The notes under the pieces are model-generated. The model saw only the letters and a list, made by a program, of their open reading frames with translations, was not told where the DNA came from and searched no databases. Both the position numbers and the translations under genes were made by a program. This document shows, one piece after another, positions 23,266 to 35,860 of a DNA stretch of 64,000 nucleotides. Position 1 is the stretch's first letter. Each line of letters starts with the position of its first letter. This DNA is from Straminergon stramineum (taxonomy: Eukaryota > Streptophyta > Bryopsida > Hypnales > Calliergonaceae): contig OY987269.1 of the NCBI GenBank assembly GCA_963920665.1, positions 932,501-996,500 on the forward strand, given 5' to 3'.

Positions 23266-24485
23266 GGTCTACCCTCCATGGTACCAAAGATGGTATTAGC
23301 TACCGTAATCGTAATCTGGGTAGGCTTTTTCGGATACAAGATCGGGATAAGAAACTCTAGGACCTGCTTCTACCTAGCATCTAGACAATCCCTTATGGCA
23401 TACCCCTTGTCGTACGAGTAGCGTGCGGTAAATACCATTTACAACACCCAAACGTGTAAACTAACTCGAAATATCGTCCCAGGGGATTCTAGTATGTTGT
23501 TGCAAGCTTAGGTTATCCGTTCTACCAACTTAAGCTCTCACCTTCCGGAATCCAATCTGAATTCACTCTGTTTCCGGATTCCGAATCCGTTACTTTACTC
23601 ACCAACATTGGTTTTTGGTACCTCTATTTTACCCTCAAAGGGTCCACCTTTGATTGTATAGAGGGGTAGGGACACACCACTCGTATTTCTCACTCTTCCT
23701 TCTTTCTTAAAACCACAAAACACACACTTAGACCAACTACTGTGTTGGATTGACTGGAGACAGTCTCACAACCTTCTGGATGGCCAACTTGGAAAGCAGG
23801 TCACACAAATCCGTAACAAGCCTTCTCCGCTACAACGACAGACCAACAGAGACCGGAACTAAGGTAAAGATTGTAAGTCGTTCGCTAAACTGATCCTAGG
23901 GTTTGGCTTACCTTCCGGTAAGTGATATGGGGTTTCTTCCACTAGTGGTTGCTTATCTCTACACGGAACCCTCCTTGGTATTCCGGATCTGCACCCACAC
24001 CACTCCTAATCGGATTCCCGTTCCAGGAGTTTAAAGACACATGCTCAAGACCAAATTCACTAGTCTAGTCTACGTAACAGACGTTCCTCAACACTCAGAC
24101 CCAAGTCCCCTCAGATCCGGATTCCTCCTTTCCTCCTCCTCTATTATACTTTACACATTCTCAAGAAAACACAAGGAAGCTGGATATACAACAAATCAAT
24201 CCCTGAGGGTCCACTTGGTGGCTTAGATTAAAATAAGGATGAAAAAATACAGACTATAATGCTAGGATGGAATGAGAGGCAAACAACCCGCCTCACACTT
24301 AAAAACACAACACAACTCAAAGCCGAAAAGGCCAAAAAGGCACCCGGAAATCTAGGTGACCACTCACAATCTTCTCGAAAAATTCGGAAAAGGTGAGATC
24401 CTACAAATCCGGAACCCGGTCCCACACTTGGAAATCCGGATCCGGTTCAAAATCAAAATCCTATCTACCTAATGGAAGATCCTAA

Positions 24486-26780
24486 CTACTTCGCCTCCCG
24501 CGCTTTCTTCTGGTTGTTGCCGCCTTGGCTCGCTGGTGTTCGCAGAGATGCCCTTGGTGTTGCCTTCGGGGTCGCCTTCATGGGGGTCGACCGTAACGCC
24601 ACGCGGGTTTGTATCTTCCGGATTTCCGGAGGAGAGTAGTCGGCTTCTTCCTCGTCCTCGTCCTCCGATCCGGTCCGGTATTCTTCCTCCTCAGATTTCT
24701 CAATCTGAGTGATCCCTCTTTCAATCTCCTTGCCTAGAGACGTCTCATCCAACACGATGGGCTCGATCTCCTTCCTTGGTTGCTGCTGCTCCTTCACCAT
24801 ATGTTCGAACTCCTCCGGATGCAGTGTTTTTTTTTCCGGCGATTTGTCGTCAATTTGCACCAAAATATTAGGCCTTGCACCAAGCCTATAGAACATAAAT
24901 AGTAAAATTTTGGATGAAATCGCCAAAAAACTTCAAATGAAAAAAAAATCTTGGATGAAATTGCCAGATTGTGGATGAAAATAGAATTATGGATATGTGA
25001 TATGTGCTAATGTGATATTTTTTATCCAATATGTGGATGAATGTTGAAATTTGGAGCACCACTATAACATTTAATGTCGCCACTTTGGCACTTCAACAAA
25101 AATGAAAAAAACAACCCTGTCCGGATGAGAGTGGGCCGGATTCAACAACCCCCCGATCCGCTCTATTAGTTGGCCACGGGCTTGGGTGTGAGGTGTCGGT
25201 AGCGGCTCCTTTTCAGGAAGGTTGAAGACTGGGACGGGTGGAGACACCGTAACCTCTGGAGGCGCCAACTCCCGTCTTGTATCTGGCTGCGTGCTAGACT
25301 CGGGTGCTGACTTCACGCTCCCCCGGATTGTCTTCTCCAGCTCCTTGGAGAAAGGTTCCGTGGAGTACCGGAGACTTTCCCGCGGAACTTCCGGTTTTGA
25401 AGGTAGCGGCATTGAGGCGGTGAGCTTGACGGGTGTCTCCGTGTCGAAATGGATCTCCGGAAAGTTGGAGAAGTCCATTACCCGGTCGGGGTCAATCCGC
25501 CCAAGCAACTGCCTCATTTCCTTGAGTGTGAGCTCCATCCTTGAGGAGAAGTCCACGAGTATCCGAATGACCTTGGATCCGGTGAGGTGCCCTTCCTCGG
25601 TCAACCGGCTCTGGGTTAGAGCCGCCTTCATCACCATATCGGCCGGCTTGTCTACCAAGCCGGATAAATTCTTCAGCTGTTGTAGGGCTTCCTTCTCCCT
25701 TTGCTTCGCTTCAGCCATCTCGCCTTGCGCCCAGTTGAGTCTCGCCTGAAGATCCGCTTTCTCCTTCTCCAAGGCTATGATCTGCTTATCCTTCTGCTCG
25801 AGGACTTCCGGATTTGGAAGTTTCTTCAGCGCGTCGAGGATGTCTTCCGGTTCCGTCTTTAGCTCCCGGCCTATCCTCCTGAGCAGATCCGTCAGGCTCT
25901 CGTGGTACTCTTGCGCTTGGAGTACCCAGGTGAATCCGGTTTTGAAGAACCCGGATATGCTTCCTTCCTCTTCTTCCGTGATCCTCTGTTGAGCCGGAAG
26001 TTTTCCCTGCAATGTCGGATCCGTCGACTTCCGGTGCCTCCGCTCTAAGGGTTGCTCGTCTTCTTCCGGATCCTCTTCTTCTTCCACCGGTGGCTGCTGG
26101 GCTGTCACTTCTTCTGTCAATCCTTATTGAAGGATCATTGCTCCAGTGTTGTACTCCACCATCTCAGCATCGCTGAGAAGTTCTACGTGATGGTATAGAT
26201 GGAAAAGATACGGCCCTATGGGGCTGGTCTTTCCCTTCTCCACGTTGGTGGCAAACTTGGCGACTACGGATCCAATCACCTTGCCCCAACTGACTGGTCT
26301 ACCCTCAAATGCACCAAATATGGTGTTGGCTACTGTAACCGTAACCCGGGTAGGCTTTTCCAAATACAGGATGGGAATCAAGAACTCTAGTACATGCCTC
26401 TACCTTGCATCCAGGCAGTCACTAATTGCATACCCTTCCTTAGAATGGGCAGCGTTCTTGAACTTCCCGACGGCAAACTTGTCTGTCCGTGACGCTAAAC
26501 CAGATCCCTTCTTTGGAAATCCATAAACTCTAGCCCAGACGTCATCAGTCCAGGTTTGAGGCCTTCCTCTCACTATCAACTCATATTGGTTGGAAGCACC
26601 TACTATCAACTCTTGGATCATCCGGTCGTTCTTTACGGTCCACGGCTGCAGGAACAGACCGACACATCCTATCTCACTGAGGTCATCCTCTAGTTGGGAT
26701 CTGTCTCTCAGCCTTTCCGGAATGGTTGGACAAACCATCCGGCCGGTGACCAAAGTCTTCCGGATATCTCCCTCCGCCAT
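24486..26780 (-). pseudogene. ORF carried by element B2 (unknown protein, broken)
   Basis: Starts at ATG 26780 (MAEGDIRKTL) and ends at TAG 24486-24488 after QKKAREAK. The first 220 residues or so form the best-conserved block (DDLSEIGCVGLFL, VYGFPKKGSGLA, GKVIGSVVAKF, IGPYLFHLYHH). Then come an acidic stretch (EEEEDPEEDEQ), a heptad-rich region likely to be coiled coil (KDKQIIALEKEKADLQARL), DSD-like motif VRILVDFSSRMEL-type segments, a proline/serine-rich linker and an acidic tail. No reverse transcriptase, integrase, protease or zinc-knuckle motif is seen. Two stops (after CLDAR and after AMILQ) and a hAT-type MITE break it. The arrangement recalls proteins captured by plant transposons, but I cannot name a family. 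Confidence 0.7.
24822..25119. mobile_element. hAT-type MITE in the B2 ORF
   Basis: 298 bp. Left end CAGTGTTTTTTTTTCCGG, reversed right end CAGGGTTGTTTTTTTCAT. An exact 8-bp duplication TCCGGATG flanks it (24814-24821 and 25120-25127). An 8-bp duplication with CAG…CTG ends is the hAT signature. The ORFs of B1 and B3 are uninterrupted at this codon, which confirms the empty site. Confidence 0.88.
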
Positions 26781-29700
26781 CTCAACTATTCAGAAATCTG
26801 AAGATACTATCACCTCTCACGCGAGCACTAACTCACCACTCTTTCACTCAGCTATGCGCGCACAAAACAGTTGTGGGAAAAGAGGAAGAGGAAATGGCAG
26901 TGGCGGGGTTAAGTACCCGTCAAAATACTGACCGTTCATAAAGCGGACCGTTCACCCGTAACGGGTCCCTATTTGTAGACCGGAAGTCTAGGTACTAGGC
27001 TGTCGCTATCCGGGTTTCCGGAATCCGGATCCGTCCTGGGTTCCGTTACGGATTACCTGGAGCATCTGTTCAGTGTTAGTAAGATGTTTAGGCTAAGAGG
27101 GTTCTAATCCTTTTTGCTTGTTAAGAATTTTGAAAAAATTCTATATACTTAGACTCCCTTAAATACTAACATGGTTACTTTTAAGATTATGGCTCGCGAC
27201 ACCCCTCCTTGGAATGGGCTGCATTCCTAAATTTTCCTACCACGAACTTATCCGTTCTGGAGGCTAATCCGGATCCCTTCTTGGGGAATCCGTATACCTT
27301 GGTCCAAACCTTATTTGTCGAGGTTTCGGGTTGCCCCCTCATTGTCAACTCATACTGATTCGGAGCTCATACGATGAGTTCCTGAATCATTTGATCATTC
27401 TTCATAGTCCATGGCCTCAAGAATAGGTCGATACACCCTATTGTGCTTAGGTCGTCTTCTAGCTACAATTGCTCTCTCAACCTTTCTAAATATCTTCCTC
27501 CGCCATTGGAAATTGGAACTAAGCTTAGATCTGGTGGAGACAAACAGTCAGTAGCTGTTGAAACGATCACTAATTCACCACTCTTTCTCTCAACTATACC
27601 AGTGCAAATTGCTGTGGAAGAAAGAGAAAGGAGACATGGGAGTGGAGAGATTAAGTACCCATCATTTTACCGACCGTTCCAAAAGTAGACCGTTTACTCG
27701 TGACAGTTCCCTAGATTCCTAGACTGGAACTCTAGACCGTAGGCTGTCGCTATCTGGGTTTCTGGAATCTGGATCCATCCTGGATCCTTTTACAGAACAC
27801 CTGGATCATTCTCTCAGACTTAATGCAATGTTTGGGCTACGAGAATTCTAATCTTGTTTGCCTATTGGAATTTTTGAAAAATTCTATACTATTACAAACT
27901 TATTTTATACTAACCCGATGGATTCCAAGTTTACGTCTCGCGACAGCCTTCAAGCTCAAGCTTGGAAGAATTAGTACTACATACATCCAACATGCAAGGG
28001 ACCCACAAAGACCTCACAAGCTTGAAAAAACAACGACCAAAAGTGCCCCAAAAGCACCATTGCAAGGTTTGTGACTAAAATGCCACAATTCCAACAAAAA
28101 TTGGATCCAATGAACCCAATTACACAAAACATTAGAAGAGAAATGAGGCCAGCAAAGGGTCGTCATAAGGTTGTTCCCCACATATAGTGAACTCAAAAAA
28201 TAATAATAATTTTTTTTTAAAGTTTCTTCTTTTAGTATTCTGTGATGTGTCCAATGATGTGGCAATGTCCCGACCATGTTAGTAGACCACATGGTAGCAA
28301 CTTTTCCTATTGAATGGAGTTCTCAAGTTTGAGAGCTTGAAGAGAACTCACGGCCCTTTAAAGGCCTCAATTCTCTTTTAATGAAGGGGTGGTGAAAGAG
28401 GAGAAGGGGGCCCTTTTATACTCTTTCTTGAGCACTCACCTCCTCTTTTTCATCTAAGTTAACCTTTCTCTTTTTGGATTTTCATCCTCATCCTTAAGGT
28501 TTTCATCATATTCTAGCCCGCTAAGCTAATTTCTAGAGATTAACTCCAAATTGCAAATAGATTGCGTCATTCGCTTCAAAAGGCCAATTCTATATTTATG
28601 AAACCCCCTACCCCTTTTCCCATCTTCAAAATTGCAACGAAACCTAGTGCTAATTTAACACCAAAACCATAAAAAATCCTAACTTTGGGAGTTTGACTTT
28701 TCTAGAAAAAATAACTAGCCTAGGCTCTTAAGTAGGTGTGGTGTGAGCCCCCAATTTGTTATCAGGGGCTCATTCTTTCTTATTTTCATATTTTGTCATT
28801 TTAAATGCACTTTTATATAAAAAAAAACCCAAAAGAGTGTAGAACCAAAATAGGAGTGTCACATTTCAATATAGTATTTGGTCTATTTTTAGAATATTAT
28901 AGCTAGAATGGCCCAACCACAAGTTGTAAATAGATTAGAACCCAACTAATCGTGACAAATTAATCAATTATGAGTGATGGGTGTATGAGGCTCAAAATCC
29001 CACATGGAACGGACATCTCTAAGCTAGATTTGGTTCAGGAACCCTAATAAGGCCTAGGAATCAATTCCTAGAGATAGTTTCTAGTTTCCCCATTCCACCA
29101 ACAAAACAACAGAACCCTAAATTGTAGGTTGTAAATGTCAAAAATGTCAAAGTGGGACCGTAGAGGAATCCAAGGTCCAAGGAGGGTGGTTTGGGGTTAA
29201 ACCCATGCACAGGAACCAATGGCAAAGTCGGTTCGCCAAGATTCCCCCCGGTGTGGAAGATTCCCCAACCACTGATAATTAAACGAGGCGGTGGAATTTG
29301 TCCCCCTTGGGCCGATGTGTAGAGTAAAAATATGAGCCTATACATGTATTGGGGGATTCCATGGGAGGTTCTACGAAAAGTTTTGAAATTTTCTGATAGT
29401 CAGAGGATTTCTTTCTAGACGATCAACTACCCAAACCTACGATGGGAAATTCCTGGAAATTTCCCACGTGGTGGTAAAATCTCACTAAAAATTCGTATAT
29501 ATTTTTTTATGTTAATAAGCTGCCTCGACAAGTTTCACGACATTTCGATAGTCAGAAAGACCTAAACATGCAGCATTCACCAACAATTAACGGAAATTAA
29601 AGTCCACGGCAAGTTTGACCAGTGGAGTAGGAGCATACGAAAGCGGAATGGAGCGCAAGATAGGTCTTTCCTCACTCCCCCATACCTACTTAGGAGCCTA

Positions 29701-29995
29701 GGCTAGTTACTTTTGCTAAAAAAGTCAATCCCTAAAAGTTGGGATTTTCCTTAGGTTTGGGCGATAAGTTGGCTTTGATTTTTGTTGTGATTTTGAAGAC
29801 AGAAAAGGGGATGAGGGGTTACTTCAATCTTAAAATGGCCTTCTAAATCCAATGGCGCAATCCGTTTGCGATTCAGAGTTAATGTCCAAAAGTTAGCTTA
29901 GTGGGCCAACATAGGATGAAAGCCTTGAGTTTGGATGAAAATCCAAGAAGATAAGGTTAATTTAGATGAATGAGGAGAGGCGGGTGCCCAAGAAA

Positions 29996-30010
29996 GAGTA
30001 TAAAAGGGCA
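29996..30010 (+). promoter_or_regulatory. TATA box of LTR D3
   Basis: AGAGTATAAAAGGGC, preceded in all copies by a GGGTGCCC/CCCACCTC context. It probably sets the transcription start of the former retrotransposon. Confidence 0.65.
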
Positions 30011-30959
30011 TCCCTTTTCCTCTCTCACAACCCCCTTTTTGTGTAATTGGGTCTATTGGATCTAATTTGTGTCGGACATTGTGGCATTTAGCTACAAACC
30101 TTGTAACGGTCTTTTGGGGCACTTTTGGCCATTGTTGTTGTTTTTGGAACTTACAAGGTCTTTTTGGGGTCCCTTGCCTTTTCTTTTGAGTTTTGATTGA
30201 GCGTGGTACTAACTCTTCCAAGCTTGAGCTTGAGAGCTTTTACTAACTTCCAAGGTTGCTAGAGGTTGTGGGAGCTTACCCTCGAGAGACCCTTTTGGTC
30301 ACTCATTTCATTTTGTCGTACACTAACCCTAGAGCAATCCCCCATATGACTAGCGATGCCGCTTTGGAGGGCCTTTAGATCAAGTTATTGATGTTACTAA
30401 CCCATGTCGCTAGCCTTTGAGTGTCCAAGTCCATTTCTTTGTCTTTTGTCTTTGCCCCTAACAGTGATGTGTTATTCCTTGGTTGAGAGGCACGAGAGTG
30501 TGAGGGTAGTGGATCCCGCCCATACGTCGAAGCTTTGAACCTCATAGGGTAGAAAAGTCCTAGTGGTGCGTTAAAAAAGGGAACAACATCGAAGCTTTGA
30601 ACCTCCTTCGAGTAAAAAGTCTTAGCGGTGCATTAAAACCACCTCACAAGAGAATCATGAGGCCTCGTGGTCCCTTTTTCCACAAGGTTTAGTTCCCAAA
30701 ATGTCTTGGGAACAAACCAAGGTTTAGGTCCCAAAAATAGGAACTAGAAGTTGAGGTTAGCATAGGGGATAATTAGTGAAGCCTTTGCCTAAACAAGCTT
30801 AGCCCATCCTCCACTAGCAAAATCGCAACCCTTTAACCACCCTCTTTTTAGAAATTTACATAGGAAAGGAAATAAAAGACAATCTACAGCACCTTTAGCA
30901 GCCCTCCAACATCCCCAACCTGATACCCGGGCGAGGGCCATCAGGGCTCGGCACTAGGG

Positions 30960-31240
30960 TGCCAGGTCGGGCACCAAGGCCACCAGTGGGAGGGGGGGTC
31001 TATAATCAGCTATGGAGGGGTGGGGTTCCAAAAATCAAGCCAGGGAAAGGGGTTCCGTAGTCAAGTCCAAAGAGGGGTTCCAAAATCAAGTCTAGGGAGA
31101 AGGATGGGTCCATAATCAAGCCAAGGAGGGGAGGTTCCATAGTCAAGTCTAAGGAGAAGGGTGGGTCTGTAATCAAGCCAAGGAGAGGTGGGGTTCTAAA
31201 ATAAAAGTGGGAAAAGGTTCCAAAATCAAGTCTAGGGAGG
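30960..31240. repeat. Tandem repeat inside D3
   Basis: About eight imperfect copies of a 30-40 bp unit near GGGGTTCCAAAATCAAGTCT plus AGGGAGA. It lies about 1 kb downstream of the TATA box, the same place as the minisatellites of D1 and D6, but its sequence is unrelated to theirs. Confidence 0.75.
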
Positions 31241-33939
31241 GGGGTCCATATTCAAATTTAGAGAAGGAGAGAAGAGACACCACTTAAGGTTCCTACCGCT
31301 CCAACATAGCCTTAGGGTGGGGAATTCAACTCCCTGTTTCCTATAAACCTCACCACGGTAGTAAAAGATAAGCAAAGAAGGAGGGAGCAAGGATAGCAGA
31401 AGGCTGGAAGAATGAGGAGAAACGATAAGGCGGAGGACCATTTGAAGGTGAAGAGTAGAAGTGGATAAGATAGGAAGGGAAATCCACGAGACTTACTTAG
31501 GCCCTTAGATTAGAAGTAGGTAATTACCCCAAGATTAAGTGTGAGACGTAAGCGTAGGACATAAAAAATAGCTCAACTTGGAGGAGGGGATGACATGTAC
31601 TTAAGATTAGCTTGGTGGGAAGATCGGAGGTTAGTTGGGCCACCTTAGAGTGTGGAAGGAAAGAAGAGGAGGGAGGAGGAAAGAAATCAACAATTAAATC
31701 CTTGTACCAATTTATTTTATGATTAGAACAGTGGTTCGTTGTCTCACGGCACGGGAGTTCATGGTGGGGGAGGTAGAGCTTCCAGTGGGTGTGAATAGTA
31801 ACTCAAGTTTTGAGGTATGAATTAAACCTCTCCAAACTTTCCCTAGGGCTCTAACTAAAATTTAGTAGCTTGGGCCAAGGTCCACCTCTAGGTTAGACCC
31901 TTAGGGCCATAGGTCAGGTCATTTCCAGAGACATATGCATAAGGAGGAAAACTGTGGCTTTTCAAAACCTTAGGGCACGCCTAAATCGGGTGGGAATTGA
32001 GAAAGTTATAGTCGGATGAAGTTTAGGATCAAAGGGGATGAAGAATAGCTAAACTCCGAGGATGACAGAGAATTAGATATATTAGGAGGAGGCTCTCAAT
32101 GAGGATCTAGGGCCGAAGAGAAAAGTCAATTCTGAATTATAGGTTAGGAGAAATTAAGAGATGAAGTTTGCGTAAGGCTTGGATGAAAATTCGGTAGAAA
32201 TCCCTGATCAAGGTCTAACTCCAGATCTGGATAGGGGCAATCCTTGTGAACCATCCCTCAAAATTTCGGATCTTTCCAAATTGGGGAACTAGGTGTAATG
32301 GATGGATGAAGCTTGAAGAACCGAGTAGCGATCAAACTTCATCCATCCATAACTTTGGCTGGAAAGGTCGGATAAGGTCGAGTCTTACATTTTTAGAAAT
32401 GAAACGAGATGGATTAGAGGATTCCTAGGATAGTGCTGCCCTAGGGTAGGTTCCATTCAAATCATTTAACAAGCTCTCCATTCGGGAGACCAAGACTCTG
32501 AAAATAAGTTATGCAAATCTTGCAATTTGGGGTCACTTAGACACTTAGTAAAAAGATCCATTGCTTGGAAGGCACAATTGACCACACTTAGACACCCAAA
32601 AGTAGGAGTCACTTGGCCAAAACCCAAAACCTAGTTGTATTTGCGAATTACCAAGGGTGGGTAATTTGGCACTCACATGTGGGGAGTAAGAAAAGACCTA
32701 TCTTGGGCCCCATTCCTCTTCCATATGCTCCTGCTCCACTGGTCAACCTTGTCGTGGACTTTAAATTTTATTAATTGTTGAGGAATTTTGCAGGTTTTGG
32801 GTACTTTTGACTATCAAAATGTCTTGAAACTTGTTGGGTTTGCTTATTAACATAAAAAAATCTATATTAATTTTTAGTGAGATTTTACCGTCACGTGGGA
32901 AATTTCTAGGAATTTTCCATCATAGATTTGGGTAGTTGATCGTTCAGAAACGCATCTTCTAACTATCAGAAAATTCCAAAACTTTTTGGGAAACCTCCCA
33001 TGGAATTCCACAACACACATGTAGGCTCATATTTTTATTCTATACATCGGTCTAGGGCGAGACAAAATTCACCGCCTTGGTTAATTATTGGTGGCTAGGG
33101 AATCTTCCATACCAAAGGAAATGTTGGCAAACCGACTTCGTCGTTGGTTCCCAAGCATGGTGTTAACCTTGATTCCCCCTCTTTAGATTAGAGATTCATC
33201 CACGGTATCAAGTAGAGAGAGATTTGCCTTAGGAAATCAAGGGGATCTTAATTGCGACCGAAAATGACTGAAGAACACATGTAGATATATTCTTACAAAA
33301 TCTTCTAAATTGTCATGAAACTGCTACTTGTTGGTCTATCCTGAAATAGGCTCTAAATGGGTGTAACGGTCAAGGTAGGTGATTAAAAACCATTAGCCTC
33401 GGACGGATAAAATGAGATGGTCAAACCATGAATTGAATTGTCCGAAAGATTGGCTCCTAAATTTCAAACTCCCAGTGACCAGCAAACATGCCTCACTGGA
33501 AGAACAGAGCAAATTTCAACCATGTGGATAATCAATTTGCGAACCACCATATTGGTTCACTATTAAAAAATCCAAAAATATAAATATGAGGCATTAATTT
33601 ACAAATCCGGAAGTGTTAGTACTCTGGATTAAGCCATAACCATCAATTAAGGAGTTTTTCACTAAATAGCAATGGAAACTTCAAGAGGTTAGGGCGAGAT
33701 GCTAGAAAATGCAATGAAGAGGAAATTAGGGGAAATTCTAGGGAAAAAATGGGGAGTTAAAACTAAAAAGAGGTTAAGCAAGATTTGGTAGAGTAACCAA
33801 ATGAGGCTAACGGTAAAATGATGAGAAAATGAAAACAAAAGTCTAGAAGTAGGAAATGAAACTAAAAGTAAATTAAAAACCACACAAATAATTAATAAGA
33901 AAAACCACAAAAGAAGTTCGTTAAACTAAAACTATGACT

Positions 33940-34160
33940 AAAACACTAGTGTAGTGGGTAAAACACTAAAATAGTGCTAGAAACACTAAAATAAGATTTT
34001 TCAGTAAGTTAGAGGGTTTTACAGTAATTTAGGGGGGGGAACACTAAAATAGAGCAATTTACACTAAATTAGCGGATTTACAGTAACCTAGCGCGATTTG
34101 CACTAATTTGGCGCATTTTGCACCAAATTAGTGGATTAACAATGAATTAGTGTAGGATGA
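33940..34160. repeat. Degenerate short tandem repeat in E1
   Basis: About nine copies of a 20-25 bp unit combining ACACTAAAATAG and TTTACAGTAATTTAG. The same repeat occurs in E2 at about 45115-45265. Confidence 0.6.
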
Positions 34161-35499
34161 GAGTAGTTTACAAAATTAATCCGTTAAGAAGTTGGATATA
34201 GGCAAAATTAGGGTTTGGAGCCCTCTCTCTCTCAACTCTCTCAACTTTTGTGTAAACTTGGGATGTGTGTGTTTTTTGAGAGGAAGGTTGTGATTTGTGA
34301 GCTTTTGAAGCATGAATTGCAAAAGAGTAGGGTAGGGGAAGATTATGATAATTTGTTGAGTAGGTTTCACCATTTTTTTTGAAAGCAAATGGGTGAAAAA
34401 TAAATGGGTGTGAGGTCAGATGGAAAAGTGCTTGGGAAAGGGGAAAAAACATGAGTTGAGATTGGAGGGTCAACTTCGAGGGATGATTGTGGGAGCATGG
34501 AAAATCGAATGAAGCTGAAATTTGGAGGGGTGGAGCGCATTAAAGTCAGCTTTCCGAAAAGTTATGTCTCACCCAATTCGGAGCCAAAACACGACGGTGG
34601 TGGACGATTTTGTGTGGGGAGGTTGGCTGCCGCAACAATGGAGGACTGCCGACTTTGGCGAGCAATAGCGGGAGAACGACATGGCGGAATCAGCTGAAAT
34701 TTGGAGGGCTGGTGCGCCTTGAAGTTGGCTTTCCAAAAAAGTCTAAGATCAACCCATTTGGAACAAGTACAAGAAAATGGAGGCTATTTTTGTGGAAGAG
34801 GGTCTGCTGCCCCTTGGAGGAGGCACAATTTGAGGTTTTTTGTGTAATCCTTTACAATTTTAATTGAATCATTGCAATTTTAATTGCACCTTACTAAGAA
34901 GATGTTGTAAGTGTAATGGTTGTTGAGTGAGGATGGTTGGTGTGATTGCAATTACATAAATGTGAATCTCAATTTTTAGGGTTTGGGTGAGATGTGATGT
35001 GCTGTGATTAGTACTTAGAATCCTATTTAGTTCATTTTGAGCCCCAAATGGTACATTTGAGGTAGATTTTGGCATACAAAGTTGTTGTAATCTATTAGAG
35101 TGCTTAATTGGATGATAATAGGTTGTTAGGGGGTGTATTTGGTGATGTGAGATGGGTTGCCCCCTTCTTACTAAGAATTACTTAGGTCAAAATTCATTCA
35201 AAAATCTCATTGTTGGAGTCCATTGCTTGGAAGGCAATCTCGGTAGGTGTCCCATACACTCCCCGCCGGCCAACTCTAGGAGGTTTCTTCACCTTGTGAT
35301 GGAAAAGCCTCATATAATCTTGTTTCATCACCACAATACAAAACGAGGCTAAGCAATGGTTTGACTCATGCTGCCCGTAACAACAAAATTTATAATGAAA
35401 TTGAAAGTCACAAATCACAACACACAAGTCTTCAAAATCTCCTCCAAACTTCAACTCCTTGGTTGAAATTTGATTTGATACCACCAAAGTTCTACAAGT

Positions 35500-35860
35500 C
35501 CAAATGATATGTGATAGTTTTTGAAAAGCTAACACAATTCTACAGTTACCCTCTAAATTTCAAATCAATCTAAAACTTTGTTCAACTTCTATGGCCGCTC
35601 GAAGTTTTGGTCTTTGAAATTGAGGACAGTAGACCTTTATTCGCTCCGACACTCACAACTTACTCACACAAACTCCAAATAGAATGAATGATAGCTTTAT
35701 GAAAAGCTAACAAAATTTCATTCACTCTCTCCAATTTTCATTACAAACAAAAGACATGTCTGTCTTCTATGGTCGTTCAAAGTCTCTACCCTTTTATATA
35801 AAAGGTAGTAGACCTTCCCCCACTCAAACTATCACAACTTTTGAATGACAATTTCAAATT
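35500..35860. repeat. Duplicated block of about 175 bp in E1
   Basis: Two adjacent, diverged copies share GAAAAGCTAACA, CTTCTATGGnCG and AGTAGACCTT in the same order. The second copy contains the palindromic CCTTTTATATAAAAGG. Confidence 0.5.

Larger units (their letters stand above)
23408..27201 (-). mobile_element. Family B LTR-like element (copy B2), inserted in B1
   Basis: A 3,794-bp unit, 3,488 bp without its hAT-type MITE. On the minus strand it runs from TGTCGCGAGCC (27201) to …CTCGTACGACA (23408). Perfect target duplications (plus-strand CCCCT at 23403-23407 and 27202-27206) lie on both sides, and the sequence beyond them is B1's own ORF. It has TG…CA ends and no second LTR or pol gene. 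The layout is about 420 bp of leader, an ORF of about 650 codons, and about 1.1 kb of 3' region. Confidence 0.9.
20645..27506 (-). pseudogene. Broken ORF of element B1
   Basis: Same protein as in B2 and B3. The ATG is at 27506 and is followed at once by a stop (MAEEDI then TAG). The rest is recoverable in pieces on either side of B2 and C2, down to the final QKKAQKA and stop at 20645-20647. At the junction with B2 the sequence resumes with EGYAIRDCLDAR followed by a TAG, the same nonsense codon as in B2. Function unknown. Confidence 0.7.
19547..27945 (-). mobile_element. Family B LTR-like element (copy B1), interrupted by C2 and B2
   Basis: On the minus strand it begins TGTCGCGAGACG at 27945 and ends …GCGTACGACA at 19547. 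The flanks read GCCTC and GCCTT on the plus strand, a 5-bp duplication with one change. Removing C2 and B2 with their target duplications leaves 3,471 bp, against 3,518 for B3 and 3,488 for B2 without its MITE. It lies inside D2. Confidence 0.85.
28742..32677 (+). mobile_element. Solo LTR, family D (copy D3), inserted in D2
   Basis: A 3,936-bp unit from TGTGAGCCCCC to …TTGGCACTCACA, with perfect 5-bp duplications TGTGG (28737-28741 and 32678-32682). D2 sequence resumes exactly after it. It has the conserved TATA box TATAAAA at 29999-30005, a copy-specific tandem repeat at 30960-31240, and a conserved hairpin-forming inverted repeat near 32305-32347. No internal retrotransposon genes. Confidence 0.9.

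Noticed and set aside
25222..25749. A 175-codon plus-strand frame
   Set aside because: It is antisense to the B2 ORF, whose coding sense is supported by B1 and B3.
35808..35830. CCTTTTATATAAAAGG as a promoter
   Set aside because: It is a palindrome in a duplicated block of E1 with no gene downstream.
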